The translations under genes and the position numbers were made by a program. Source: an uncultured Pelagibacteraceae bacterium (GTDB lineage: Bacteria > Pseudomonadota > Alphaproteobacteria > Pelagibacterales > Pelagibacteraceae). Taken from it: DNA of 64,000 nucleotides. Below, piece by piece: positions 9,104-18,162 of this stretch; position 1 is the first letter of the stretch, and the number at the start of each line of letters is the position of its first letter. Location of the stretch: positions 1 to 64,000 of the forward strand of contig CACEFK010000005.1 in assembly GCA_902558835.1 (NCBI GenBank), written 5' to 3'. The notes beneath the pieces are model-generated. The model saw nothing but the letters and a program-made list of their open reading frames with translations. It was not told where the DNA came from and ran no database searches.

Positions 9104-9867
9104 TAATTTTCTATTGTTATATTATTTTTAATTTTAAATTTTTTCTTAATAAATTTAATTCCTTTAATCCACAATTTAAACGCTTCAAAATGTATCGCAG
9201 AGATAATTTTAAATGACATTAAAGGGTGTTTAAGATAAGAATTCATTAAGTTTTTACTTGTCAAATCAGATCTTTCACCATCTTGAGATGCGAAAAGAAT
9301 TTTTCCTTCTTGATCGTATTGATCTATTACAACTGACAACTTCTGCTCTGGATTTAATATCCTAAAAAAATAATTACAATCCATTTCAATAAATGGCGAA
9401 ACATGAAATTTTTTTGAACAATTATTTTGAATTAATTTATTTTGTCCCTCTACTTTAAAAACATATGTGTGCTGCTCACCAAATGTATTCTTAACCTCAT
9501 ATAAAATAGAAATTAAATTTTTGTTTATATCATATACAAAAAAAATACTTAGTGGATTAAAAACATAACCAAATATTCTTGGATAGCATAAAAGTTTAAC
9601 TTTTATGTTGTCTGTACTAATTTTGTTATTAATTAGATTTTTTTTTACCCATTCAAAAAGAGATGACCCGTCACGATCACCATGATCTTTCTCATAAAAA
9701 CTAATAAGATTAAATTTATTCAATGAAAAAAATTTTAATTTATCATTAAGCTCATCTAGCTCTGATAGATCTATAAATAATGAAAATACTTTATATTTAA
9801 AAAAATGTTCTTTTGGTTTAAATCTCTTATGGATTACATTTCCATTATATATACAAGAATTAATCAT
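9103..9867 (-). CDS. DUF1365 family protein
   Basis: A 254-aa protein of the DUF1365 family, recognised by the opening IYNGNVIHKRFKPKEHFFKY, the LCYPRIFGYVFNPLSIFFVY block near 92-111, and KKFHVSPFIEMDCNYFFRI. Its function is not established. DUF1365 is repeatedly encoded between a FAD oxidoreductase and a CFA-family methyltransferase, as here: it overlaps the former by 8 nt and the latter by 1 nt. The strict coupling supports a shared role in modifying fatty acyl chains. There are no transmembrane segments or signal peptide. Confidence 0.88.
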   Translation of the reverse strand: MINSCIYNGNVIHKRFKPKEHFFKYKVFSLFIDLSELDELNDKLKFFSLNKFNLISFYEKDHGDRDGSSLFEWVKKNLINNKISTDNIKVKLLCYPRIFGYVFNPLSIFFVYDINKNLISILYEVKNTFGEQHTYVFKVEGQNKLIQNNCSKKFHVSPFIEMDCNYFFRILNPEQKLSVVIDQYDQEGKILFASQDGERSDLTSKNLMNSYLKHPLMSFKIISAIHFEAFKLWIKGIKFIKKKFKIKNNITIEN

Positions 9868-11098
9868 TAAGGTTTTTCAGCATTTCAATAGATGATTTTA
9901 TTCCATCTTCATGAAATCCGTAACCAAAATAACTGCCACAAAAAAGTAAATCTTTTTGATTTTGTATCTTAATAAGTTCTGATTGAGCATCTAATGCTTT
10001 TTGATCGTAATATGGATGTGTAAATTTTACTTTTCTCAATATTTTTTTCTCATCAATATTGAAGTAAGGATTCAGTGTTAAAAAAATATTTTCATCACAC
10101 TTTAAATTTTGTAATAAATTTAACCAGTAAGTTATTGAATTTTTCTCTAAATTCTTGTCGTCTATTGATGAATTCCAAGAAGACCAAGCTTTTTTATTTT
10201 TTGGCATAGCCCGCTGATCTGTATGTATGTAAGCCATATTTTCTTTATAGCTAAAATTTGAAAGAATATTTCTCTCGTCTTCTGTTGGATTTTCAATTAA
10301 CTTTAAGGCTTCATCAGCATGTGTCGCCAAAACTACTTTGTCATAATCAAAGAATTCGTTTTCTCCACCATAATATAAATCTAATCCTGATGATTTTCTT
10401 TTTACTCTTGTAACTTTGTAATTTTTGTAATGTTCGCCACTTATTTGAGAAAGTATTTTACTTACATAAGTTCTGCTTCTATTGGTTACTGTGTACCATT
10501 GCGGTCTATTTTTTAATTTAAACAAACCATGATTTTGGAAAAATCTAAGAAAGAAACTAATTGGCATTTTGCTTGCTTCATAAGGAGGCATAGACCAAAT
10601 TGCAGATACCATTGGAATTATATGGTAATCGATAAATGTTTTAGATAATTTATTAATTTTTAAATATTCACCTAAAGTAATTTTATCATTTGATGCATTT
10701 GCTTGATCACTTTTTTTATAAAATTTAATTATATCAAAAAACATTTTTAAGAATTCTATGTTAAACAAATTTGATTTATTAGAGAAAATTCCACTCAACC
10801 CTTTTCCACAATATTCAAAGTTTGTATTATCTACTGAAACTGAAAAAGACATATTGCTTTTTTCAATTTGAATATCATTTTCCTTAAAAAAATTAATTAA
10901 ATTTGGATAAGTTTGAAAATTAAAGACAATGAAACCAATATCTACAGAAACTTTTTTTTCATCAAAAAAAATATCTATTGTATGTGAGTGTCCACCAAAA
11001 TGATCTTCTCGCTCGAAAAGATCTACATGATGTTTTTTAGATAAATAATAGGCAGCACTTAATCCAGAAATACCTGAGCCAACAACAGCAATTTTCAT
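9860..11098 (-). CDS. NAD(P)/FAD-dependent oxidoreductase (amine-oxidase/desaturase-like)
   Basis: A 412-aa flavoprotein beginning with the FAD-binding motif VVGSGISGLSAAYYLS and the following DLFEREDHFGGHSHT loop, as in the flavin amine oxidase / phytoene desaturase superfamily. The C-terminal FAD segment is LLFCGSYFGYGFHEDGIKSS. It is the first gene of a coupled trio with DUF1365 and a CFA-type methyltransferase. In Rhodobacter a comparable set is needed for furan fatty acid formation, so oxidation or desaturation of a methylated acyl chain is a reasonable proposal, but it is not shown by this sequence. The next gene upstream is gcvP, only 6 nt away. Confidence 0.85.
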   Translation of the reverse strand: MKIAVVGSGISGLSAAYYLSKKHHVDLFEREDHFGGHSHTIDIFFDEKKVSVDIGFIVFNFQTYPNLINFFKENDIQIEKSNMSFSVSVDNTNFEYCGKGLSGIFSNKSNLFNIEFLKMFFDIIKFYKKSDQANASNDKITLGEYLKINKLSKTFIDYHIIPMVSAIWSMPPYEASKMPISFFLRFFQNHGLFKLKNRPQWYTVTNRSRTYVSKILSQISGEHYKNYKVTRVKRKSSGLDLYYGGENEFFDYDKVVLATHADEALKLIENPTEDERNILSNFSYKENMAYIHTDQRAMPKNKKAWSSWNSSIDDKNLEKNSITYWLNLLQNLKCDENIFLTLNPYFNIDEKKILRKVKFTHPYYDQKALDAQSELIKIQNQKDLLFCGSYFGYGFHEDGIKSSIEMLKNLND

Positions 11099-11104
11099 TA
11101 ATTA

Positions 11105-13975
11105 TTATGCTGCATCTTCTTTAAACTCATCCATGCTAGGACAAGTACAAAAAATATTTTTATCTCCGTATACGTTATCAACTCTTGCAACCGGAGGCCA
11201 AAATTTATTTGCTTTTAAGAATTTTGCAGGATACGCAGCTTGCTCTCTTGAATATTTATGACTCCATTCATCTGAAGCTAATTCAATATCTGTATGAGGT
11301 GCATTTTTAATTGGATTATCAACTTTATCAAATTTTCCAGAATTTATCATATCTATTTCTGATTTAATGCTAATCAAAGTATCACAAAATCTATCTAGTT
11401 CAGACAAGCTCTCACTTTCAGTTGGTTCAATCATCATTGTGCCTGCTACTGGCCATGACATTGTTGGTGCATGAAAACCATAATCGATCAATCTTTTAGC
11501 TATATCTTCTTCGGTGATCCCTGTTTCAGTTTTAATAGATCGAATATCAATTATACATTCATGAGCTACATTTCCGTTTGAACCTTTATAAAGAATTGGG
11601 TAATGATCTTTAAGTCTATGAGCTATATAATTTGCATTTAATATTGCAACTTGAGTAGCTAATTTTAAACCCTCAGAACCCATCATTTTAATATACATCC
11701 AAGAAATTGATAAAATACTTGAGCTTCCCCAAGGTGCTGCTGAAACTGCTCCTATTCCTGTAGCAGGTCCACAGTCTTTAACAACTGGATGATTAGGCAA
11801 ATAAACTTGTAAATGTCTTTTACACGCGATTGGTCCCATTCCTGGTCCTCCACCACCATGAGGAATACAGAATGTTTTATGTAAGTTAATGTGGCAAACA
11901 TCAGGACCAAAATTTCCAGGTCTTGCTATACCAACAAGCGCATTTAAATTTGCACCATCCATATAAACTTGGCCACCATGTTTATGAATTAACTCACATA
12001 TATCTGTGATTTTTTCCTCAAATACTCCGTGAGTAGATGGATAAGTGACCATTAATGCTCCAAGATTTTCAGAATGTATTTCTGCTTTTTTCTTTAAGTC
12101 CTCAAAATCAACATTTCCTTCTTTATCACAATCAACAACGACAACTTTCATTCCTACCATTTGTGCACTAGCAGGATTGGTTCCATGTGCTGAGCTAGGT
12201 ATTAAACATATATTCCTGTTTTCTTCACCTCTATCTAAATGATATTTTCTAATAACCATTAATCCTGCATATTCCCCTTGAGCGCCTGCATTTGGTTGAA
12301 GCGAAACACCAGAAAAACCTGTAATTGATCTCAGCCAATTTTTAAGATCAGTGAATAAATCTCTATATCCTTCCATCTGCTCTATAGGCACGAACGGATG
12401 AGGCTCAGCTAATTCTCTCCACGAAATAGGTATCATTTCTGCAGTAGCATTTAATTTCATAGTACATGAACCAAGTGCAATCATAGTTCTATTTAAAGCT
12501 ATATCTTTATCTTCTAACTTTTTTAAATATCTGAGCATCTCAGTTTCTGAGTGATATGAATTAAAAACAGGATGTTCTAAATATTTTGAAGTTCTTAATA
12601 AATTTTTTGGTAAATTAGGTAAACTTACTGTTGGGTCTTCTTTTTTAATCGACTCAGCTGCATTAAAAATTTTTAGTAATTGATTTACTCTATAAACGTT
12701 TTTCTTTTCATCAAAAGAAACTGCCAACATTTCAGAATTTACTCTTCTAATGTTTACCTTTTGATCCAAAGCATTTTTATAAATTTGATCAGTTTTATCT
12801 TTTGTTACAATTGTAACAGTATCAAAGAAATGATCTGAATAAATTTCATATCCAGATTGTTTCAATTTATCTGCAAAATTTTTAGCTAATTGAGAAACTC
12901 TCTCAGCAATAGTTTTTATTCCATCTGGTCCGTGGTAAATGGCATATGCAGCTGAAACAATTGCTAACAAAGCTTGGGCAGTACAAATATTACTTGTAGC
13001 TTTATCTCTTCTTATATGTTGTTCCCTAGTTTGTAATGATAATCTGTAAGCTTTGTTTCCATGTCTATCAACAGAAACTCCTACAATTCTTCCAGGCATA
13101 GATCTTTTATATTCATCTTTAGTTGCAAAGAAGGCTGCATGAGGTCCACCGTAACCCATTGGAATTCCAAATCTTTGAGAACTTCCTACAGCAATATCTG
13201 CTCCTAGTTCTCTTGGTGTTTTTAATTTAGCAAGTGCTAATAAATCACAAGCTAATATTGCTTTACCATTTTTTTTATGAATTTTACTTATTGCTTCACT
13301 AGGATCTTTTATATCTCCTAAAGTTCCCGGATATTGTAATATACCACAAACTAAATCTTCCTTTAATTGGTCTAATACTTCATCTTCATTACCAACAAGT
13401 ACTTTTAATCCCATTGGTTCTGCTCTTGTTTGAATTACATCGATTGTTTGTGGGTGACAATTTTCTGAGACAAAAACTAAATTACTATCTTTTTTATTTA
13501 ATCTATGACTTAATCCCATTGCTTCTGCAGCTGCTGTTCCTTCATCTAATAAAGACGCATTTGCAATATCCATTCCTGTAAAATCAACTATCATTTGTTG
13601 GAAATTAAGCAGCATTTCTAATCTTCCTTGAGCTACCTCGGGTTGATAAGGTGTATAAGAAGTATACCAACCTGGATTTTCTAAAATATTTCTTAGAATT
13701 ACGTATGGTGTGTAAGTTCCATAATAACCCATTCCTATAAAGTTAGAGTAAATTTGATTTTTTTTTGAAATTGCTTTTAATTTTCTTAATGCTTCATATT
13801 CTGAGTTAGACTCGCCAATATTTAATTCATCTTTCAATTGGATTTTTTCTGGAACTGTACTTTTGATTAAATCATCAAGTGATTTGTAATTAAGTTCCTT
13901 AAGCATTTTATTTTGATCTTCATCTGAAGGTCCAATGTGCCTTTTTAAAAAATCTTTTTGAGAATTATGTAACAT
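11105..13975 (-). CDS. gcvP: Glycine dehydrogenase (decarboxylating), P-protein
   Basis: A 956-aa single-chain P-protein of the glycine cleavage system. It decarboxylates glycine with pyridoxal phosphate and passes the aminomethyl group to the lipoyl arm of GcvH. Both halves of the fused alpha/beta architecture are present: the N-terminal half opens with FLKRHIGPSDEDQN, and the C-terminal half carries the PLP lysine in HINLHKTFCIPHGGGGPGMG. The glycine-rich GGGGPGMGPI loop is intact. It is the last gene of gcvT-gcvH-gcvP, sharing TAATG with gcvH, and lies under the glycine riboswitch upstream of gcvT. Confidence 0.97.
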   Translation of the reverse strand: MLHNSQKDFLKRHIGPSDEDQNKMLKELNYKSLDDLIKSTVPEKIQLKDELNIGESNSEYEALRKLKAISKKNQIYSNFIGMGYYGTYTPYVILRNILENPGWYTSYTPYQPEVAQGRLEMLLNFQQMIVDFTGMDIANASLLDEGTAAAEAMGLSHRLNKKDSNLVFVSENCHPQTIDVIQTRAEPMGLKVLVGNEDEVLDQLKEDLVCGILQYPGTLGDIKDPSEAISKIHKKNGKAILACDLLALAKLKTPRELGADIAVGSSQRFGIPMGYGGPHAAFFATKDEYKRSMPGRIVGVSVDRHGNKAYRLSLQTREQHIRRDKATSNICTAQALLAIVSAAYAIYHGPDGIKTIAERVSQLAKNFADKLKQSGYEIYSDHFFDTVTIVTKDKTDQIYKNALDQKVNIRRVNSEMLAVSFDEKKNVYRVNQLLKIFNAAESIKKEDPTVSLPNLPKNLLRTSKYLEHPVFNSYHSETEMLRYLKKLEDKDIALNRTMIALGSCTMKLNATAEMIPISWRELAEPHPFVPIEQMEGYRDLFTDLKNWLRSITGFSGVSLQPNAGAQGEYAGLMVIRKYHLDRGEENRNICLIPSSAHGTNPASAQMVGMKVVVVDCDKEGNVDFEDLKKKAEIHSENLGALMVTYPSTHGVFEEKITDICELIHKHGGQVYMDGANLNALVGIARPGNFGPDVCHINLHKTFCIPHGGGGPGMGPIACKRHLQVYLPNHPVVKDCGPATGIGAVSAAPWGSSSILSISWMYIKMMGSEGLKLATQVAILNANYIAHRLKDHYPILYKGSNGNVAHECIIDIRSIKTETGITEEDIAKRLIDYGFHAPTMSWPVAGTMMIEPTESESLSELDRFCDTLISIKSEIDMINSGKFDKVDNPIKNAPHTDIELASDEWSHKYSREQAAYPAKFLKANKFWPPVARVDNVYGDKNIFCTCPSMDEFKEDAA

Positions 13976-14355
13976 TAGCTAGCACTCTCCTTTGCAAATT
14001 TATCGTATTCTTCTTTGTTCATAAGACTATCCATTTCGGATTGATCTTTCATTTTCAGTTTAAAAAACCATGCTGAACCCTCTGGATCTTCATTAATTTT
14101 AGAAGGATCATCTACAATAGCTTGATTAGTATCTACTACTTCACCACTAACTGGAGTATAAACATCACTAGCAGCTTTCGTAGACTCTACCACTCCTGCA
14201 GTACCATCTTTTTCAACATTAGATCCTTTTTCAGGAAGTTCTGCAAAAACGATGTCGCCGAGCATTTCTGTTGCATGTTTTGTAATTCCTATTGTGGCTA
14301 CATCTCCCTCTAAAGTAATCCACTCATGTTCTTTTGAAAATTTTACTTCACTCAT
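13975..14355 (-). CDS. gcvH: Glycine cleavage system H protein
   Basis: A 126-aa lipoyl carrier that shuttles the aminomethyl intermediate between P-, T- and L-proteins. The lipoylation lysine is the second Lys-containing position in [20 protein letters not shown], the normal GcvH context, and the [16 protein letters not shown] start is typical. Length is normal. The stop of gcvT and the start of gcvH overlap as TAATG, as do gcvH and gcvP, so the three are translationally coupled. Confidence 0.97.
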   Translation of the reverse strand: MSEVKFSKEHEWITLEGDVATIGITKHATEMLGDIVFAELPEKGSNVEKDGTAGVVESTKAASDVYTPVSGEVVDTNQAIVDDPSKINEDPEGSAWFFKLKMKDQSEMDSLMNKEEYDKFAKESAS

Positions 14356-15458
14356 TAATTTACTCCTTTCACATAATTTTTTTTATAAAATGGTAATGCG
14401 CAAACATTTGCTGGATGTTTTTTCCCTCTTACCTCAAGCAAAATTTTAGTATCAACTTTTGAAAACTCTTTATTAACATAACCCATCGCTATAGGACCAT
14501 TTACACTTGGCCCAAAAGTGCCACTAGTTATCTCACCGATTTGTGTATCTGTATCATCAAATATTTTAGTTTTTTCTCTAGCAATCAATCTACCTTCGGG
14601 TTTAATCCCTACTCTTATTTGGCTTGCTCCATCTTGCATTTGGTTCATAATTTTTTTCGATCCAATAAAACCTCCATTTGATAATCTAGATTTTGAGATT
14701 GCCCATCTAAGGTTTGCCTCAACTGGTGTTTTATTAATATCTAATTCGTGACCATATAAACATAATCCAGCTTCTAATCTCAAGGTATCTCTTGCCCCAA
14801 GTCCTATAAGTTGTGCTCCCTTTTTAATTAAATTTTCAACGAATTTTTCAGCTTTATCGTTAGAAATTGAAATTTCAAATCCATCTTCCCCTGTATAACC
14901 TGATCTTGTAACAAATAATTTTTGATTATCAGAATCGAACCAATTTCCTGTCATAAAATTTAGTTGATCAACCCCATTTATAATTGAGTTTAAAATTTCA
15001 ACAGACTTAGGTCCTTGAATTGCTATCAAAGATCTATTGTTATCTAAATTCATTTTAAATTTCGAACCTAGTAAATTAGATAAAATCTCAAAATCTTTAT
15101 CTTTGCATGCAGCATTTAAGATAATTAAATACCCCTCCTCTATTTTGGTGATGATTAAATCATCATAAATTCCCGCATCCTCATTCATTAAAAAACTATA
15201 CTTAGAGCAGTTTTGTTTTAGATTTTTTAAATCTAATGGAAAAATTTTTTCTAATTCATCTGTTAAAGTTTCATCGCCATATATGAATAGCTGGCCCATA
15301 TGTGATACATCAAATATTCCAGAGTGGGATCTTGTGAATTTATGCTCTTCAATAATACCTTTGCTATACTGAATAGGCATTTCATAGCCAGCAAATTCAA
15401 CAAACTTAGCGTTGTTGCTCTGATGAAGTTTATTTAGTGATGTTTTTTTTATTTCCAT
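14355..15458 (-). CDS. gcvT: Glycine cleavage system T protein (aminomethyltransferase)
   Basis: A 367-aa tetrahydrofolate-dependent aminomethyltransferase that releases ammonia and yields 5,10-methylene-THF. Visible are [33 protein letters not shown] near residue 45, the catalytic-region [11 protein letters not shown] near 190 and [19 protein letters not shown] near 225. It is first in the gcvTHP operon. The ATG at 15456-15458 lies inside a 12-nt segment (AGAGTTAATATG) that is perfectly complementary to the linker between the two riboswitch aptamers upstream, which suggests that glycine controls start-codon access. Confidence 0.97.
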   Translation of the reverse strand: MEIKKTSLNKLHQSNNAKFVEFAGYEMPIQYSKGIIEEHKFTRSHSGIFDVSHMGQLFIYGDETLTDELEKIFPLDLKNLKQNCSKYSFLMNEDAGIYDDLIITKIEEGYLIILNAACKDKDFEILSNLLGSKFKMNLDNNRSLIAIQGPKSVEILNSIINGVDQLNFMTGNWFDSDNQKLFVTRSGYTGEDGFEISISNDKAEKFVENLIKKGAQLIGLGARDTLRLEAGLCLYGHELDINKTPVEANLRWAISKSRLSNGGFIGSKKIMNQMQDGASQIRVGIKPEGRLIAREKTKIFDDTDTQIGEITSGTFGPSVNGPIAMGYVNKEFSKVDTKILLEVRGKKHPANVCALPFYKKNYVKGVN

Positions 15459-15473
15459 ATTAACTCTTTTTTG

Positions 15474-15613
15474 CCCCCTCTGTCTTGGTGCCTGAGAGAT
15501 TTGCTCCTTCGGCGAGAATAATTCTCTTTCCAGAGTTAATATGTACGGTCCTTTTGCCTGAGAGTTTCCGGGGTGGTTGCTCCTTCGGCGCTACAAAAGT
15601 AGTCTCTCCCGTA
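15474..15613 (-). promoter_or_regulatory. Tandem glycine riboswitch upstream of gcvTHP
   Basis: Read on the minus strand, two glycine aptamers follow each other. The first (about 15613-15544) is closed by UACGG/CCGUA and contains CUAC-UUUU-GUAG, GCCGAAGGAGCAA and CUCUCAGGCAAAAGGAC. The second (about 15535-15478) is closed by CUCUG/CAGAG and has GCCGAAGGAGCAAAUCUCUC and AGGCACCAAGAC. These are the conserved core strings of the class. The linker is only about 8 nt. Linker bases 15543-15532 (CAUAUUAACUCU) can pair over 12 bp with the gcvT start region (15467-15456), and this pairing shares CUCU with the second aptamer's closing stem. Glycine binding should therefore expose the start codon (an ON switch). 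Confidence 0.95.
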
Positions 15614-15620
15614 TATAAAT

Positions 15621-15649
15621 TTATAACACATTTAAAATGTTTATGTGAA
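15621..15649 (-). promoter_or_regulatory. Probable promoter of the gcvTHP operon
   Basis: On the minus strand, a TTCACA -35-like hexamer (15649-15644) is followed after 17 bases by TTATAA (15626-15621). This places the transcription start near 15614, exactly where the first riboswitch stem begins at 15613. It lies between the gcv leader and the end of the EamA gene. Confidence 0.6.
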
Positions 15650-15651
15650 AT

Positions 15652-16524
15652 TTATTTAGCTAGTTTTTTAACAAGTAATGGAGACAAAAACTGTATAACT
15701 ACTGCTGTTATAACTACTGCTCCCCCAAAAAGTACAGTAAGTGGCGGGTTTTCGTTTGCAAACATCCATGCCCACAAAGGTCCTAGAACAGCTTCAGTCA
15801 ACATAATGATTCCAACAAATGCTGAAGGAGTTGATCTTGCTCCGATAGTTATAAGTATGAAGCCAAGTCCAACTTGAAAAAATCCTGCAATAAAACCTAA
15901 AAAAATATCATTTGTTGAAACCAAAATACTCGGTGACATAAACAAACCTATTAGTGTTGCAAAAATTCCAGCAACTAATTGTAAAGGTATCATGTCGACT
16001 TTTGGATATTTTCTGACAATTAAAATTAAGATTGCAAATGATATCGGCATGATAAATGCAACTAGGTTTCCAGTCATTTGACCTGGTGTTAGTGAACTTC
16101 CTAACATTAAAATGATGCCAACTACTGCTGTAATAATGCAAGTTAATGTAATTTTAGAAATTTTTTCCTTTAAAAATACATAACCAAAAATCGCTAAAAA
16201 CAAAGCTTGAGTTTGAATTATAAAGTTTGCATTAGCTACTGTTGTTTCATACATAGCAAATACATAGCTAGCAAATCCAATGGATAAAATTATACCTCCG
16301 AATAAACCTGGAATTCCAGATTTATAAAGAGCACTAAAAATTTTTCCTTTGTAAGTAAAGATTAAAAAAATTGTAATTACTCCAATAAAGAAAAGTGATC
16401 TCCAAAATAATATTTGCCAAAGTGTAGATCCGTCAAAAGACTTAACGATTAAACCTCCAAAACTTAATGCACAAGCTCCTAAAAAAACTAAAAAAGGACC
16501 TGGTATTTTTGATAAAAAATTCAT
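15652..16524 (-). CDS. EamA-family (DMT superfamily) permease
   Basis: A 290-aa membrane protein with about ten hydrophobic helices arranged as two EamA repeats. The first starts at FLVFLGACALSFGGLIVKSF; the second has ISFAILILIVRKYPKVDM and the characteristic FVGIIMLTEAVLGPLWAWMF in the last third. DMT permeases export or import amino acids, nucleotides or other small metabolites; the substrate is not readable from sequence. Its start overlaps the stop of pxpC by 1 nt, so it belongs to the pxpB-pxpC transcript and may carry a related compound such as 5-oxoproline or an amino acid (inference). Confidence 0.88.
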   Translation of the reverse strand: MNFLSKIPGPFLVFLGACALSFGGLIVKSFDGSTLWQILFWRSLFFIGVITIFLIFTYKGKIFSALYKSGIPGLFGGIILSIGFASYVFAMYETTVANANFIIQTQALFLAIFGYVFLKEKISKITLTCIITAVVGIILMLGSSLTPGQMTGNLVAFIMPISFAILILIVRKYPKVDMIPLQLVAGIFATLIGLFMSPSILVSTNDIFLGFIAGFFQVGLGFILITIGARSTPSAFVGIIMLTEAVLGPLWAWMFANENPPLTVLFGGAVVITAVVIQFLSPLLVKKLAK

Positions 16525-17468
16525 TAAATTTGTGATAGTAAATTTTGAGTTTTCATTTCATATAACTTAAATAAAGTCTCTGCATCAGATAAATTAATCT
16601 CTTTAAATTTTATTTTTGAACCAGGAGACATCTGTACTAATCGGTCATAATCGACACTAGCCACAACTCCAATTTTTGGATAACCACCAATAGTACCATG
16701 ATCTGAAAGCATTATAATTGGATTTCCGTCTGCCGGTACTTGGATTACACCTTTAATCAAACCCTCTGATTTTATGTTGGTATTCACAATATTGTCAATT
16801 TTAGGTCCCTCTAGTCTCATACCCATCCTGTCTGAAAGTTTGGATACTGTGAATTGCTTTTCATAAAATATTTTTTTACCTTCTTCAGAAAAATAATCAA
16901 AATTAGTGCCTTTGATCACCCTTATGTTTTCTATTTTGGTATTAATGTAATTAGTTTTTTTAATATCCTTATTTGAATTTATTTTTTTTAAATTAATTCT
17001 TTGCCCTAAATTTAATTTTTTTCCATCATTAGATCCAATATTTGCTTTCGTATTTATAGAACAACTATTCCATTGAAATTTTAAATCGAACTCTCCACCT
17101 AATGATAAATATCCATAAACTGATTTATTTGTAGATATGATATTTATCTCATCTCCATTTTCAATTTGATAACTTTCGTAACATTTACCCTCAATTTCAG
17201 TATCTTTTTTTTTAATTGAAAAAATTACATCCCCAGTGACAGCAAAATTAATTTTTTCTCCTGAATATTTTATATGAGGACCTTGATATGCAAACTCTAT
17301 CACTGCTGAGTCTAAATTATTATTAACAAGTTTATTAGCTATAAGATAATTTCTATTATCCATAGCGCCACTAAACGGAATGCCAATATGATAAAGATGA
17401 TCCCTGCCTTTATCTTGAAAGGTGGTATTAATTCCAGGCCTGATTATATCTAGATAATTGCTACTCAT
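16524..17468 (-). CDS. pxpC: 5-oxoprolinase subunit C (KipA/biotin-dependent carboxyltransferase-like)
   Basis: A 314-aa protein of the KipA/AHS2 family. Signatures are LDIIRPGINTTFQDKGR at the N-terminus, IPFSGAMDNRNYLIANKLV, SDRMGMRLEGP near 225 and DGNPIIMLSDHGTIGGYPKIG near 255. With PxpB and PxpA it forms the ATP-dependent 5-oxoprolinase that reopens 5-oxoproline (a spontaneous damage product of glutamine/glutamate) to glutamate. It overlaps pxpB by 8 nt and the EamA permease by 1 nt. All three subunit genes are in this window, which supports this role over the older allophanate-hydrolase annotation. Confidence 0.92.
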   Translation of the reverse strand: MSSNYLDIIRPGINTTFQDKGRDHLYHIGIPFSGAMDNRNYLIANKLVNNNLDSAVIEFAYQGPHIKYSGEKINFAVTGDVIFSIKKKDTEIEGKCYESYQIENGDEINIISTNKSVYGYLSLGGEFDLKFQWNSCSINTKANIGSNDGKKLNLGQRINLKKINSNKDIKKTNYINTKIENIRVIKGTNFDYFSEEGKKIFYEKQFTVSKLSDRMGMRLEGPKIDNIVNTNIKSEGLIKGVIQVPADGNPIIMLSDHGTIGGYPKIGVVASVDYDRLVQMSPGSKIKFKEINLSDAETLFKLYEMKTQNLLSQI

Positions 17469-18135
17469 TATAATTTTTGTACTGATCTAAAGTAATTTCC
17501 TTAAAAATTACAGTATCTCCTGGGTTAATTAGATTTGGTTTATCTTCTTTTGAACTATCAAAAACATCTAAAGGAGTATTTCCCAAAATATTCCATCCAC
17601 CTGGACTTTCAAATGTATAAATATTTGCAAATTGCTCAGTTAATGCAACAGATCCCTTTGGCACTTTTACTCTTGGAGTTTCCAAACGTTGAGCTCTCAT
17701 ATTCTCATCTAAGTCACCAAGAAAAGGCATACCAGCAATAAACCCTGTCATGTAACAAAAATATTCCTTATTTAAAAAATTCTCTAAAATTTTTTCTCTA
17801 CTTAAATTTAATATTTCTTCCAATCTTTTAATGTCCATTGAAAAATTTTCATGACAACAAACTGGTATTTCTAATTTTTTAGAATTTATATCTATTGAGT
17901 CTTCAGCATTTATATTTTCAACATAATTTTTTACTTCTTTAAAATTTGTTTTTTTTAGATCATAAGAAATAATTAGTTTATTATAAGAAGGTGTTAAATT
18001 ATTTATCCCTTCAAATTTTTTTTCTTTAATAGTTTTAAAATATTTTATAACTTCTGAATTAATTGATTTATTTACTTCATTACCAAAATCACAGTACAAA
18101 GCTGCGTCACCAAGATTTGATATATTTTTTATCAT
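17461..18135 (-). CDS. pxpB: 5-oxoprolinase subunit B (KipI family)
   Basis: A 224-aa AHS1/KipI family protein: GDAALYCDFGN at the N-terminus, FCYMTGFIAGMPFLGDLDE near residue 130 and the LETPRVKVPKGSVALTEQFA block with PGGWNILGNTPL near 150-190. It is the partner of PxpC in 5-oxoprolinase and is encoded directly before it with an 8-nt overlap. Its start codon is only 27 bp from the probable start of the divergent pxpA, so the two promoters must overlap or lie inside the opposite coding region. Confidence 0.92.
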   Translation of the reverse strand: MIKNISNLGDAALYCDFGNEVNKSINSEVIKYFKTIKEKKFEGINNLTPSYNKLIISYDLKKTNFKEVKNYVENINAEDSIDINSKKLEIPVCCHENFSMDIKRLEEILNLSREKILENFLNKEYFCYMTGFIAGMPFLGDLDENMRAQRLETPRVKVPKGSVALTEQFANIYTFESPGGWNILGNTPLDVFDSSKEDKPNLINPGDTVIFKEITLDQYKNYNE

Positions 18136-18162
18136 GTCATGTTATACTTAACATTAGAGACT

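Noticed and set aside
15485-15877. A 130-codon open frame on the plus strand across the gcv leader and the end of the EamA gene
   Set aside because: It is antisense to the glycine riboswitch and to a well-supported permease; composition reflects the opposite strand.
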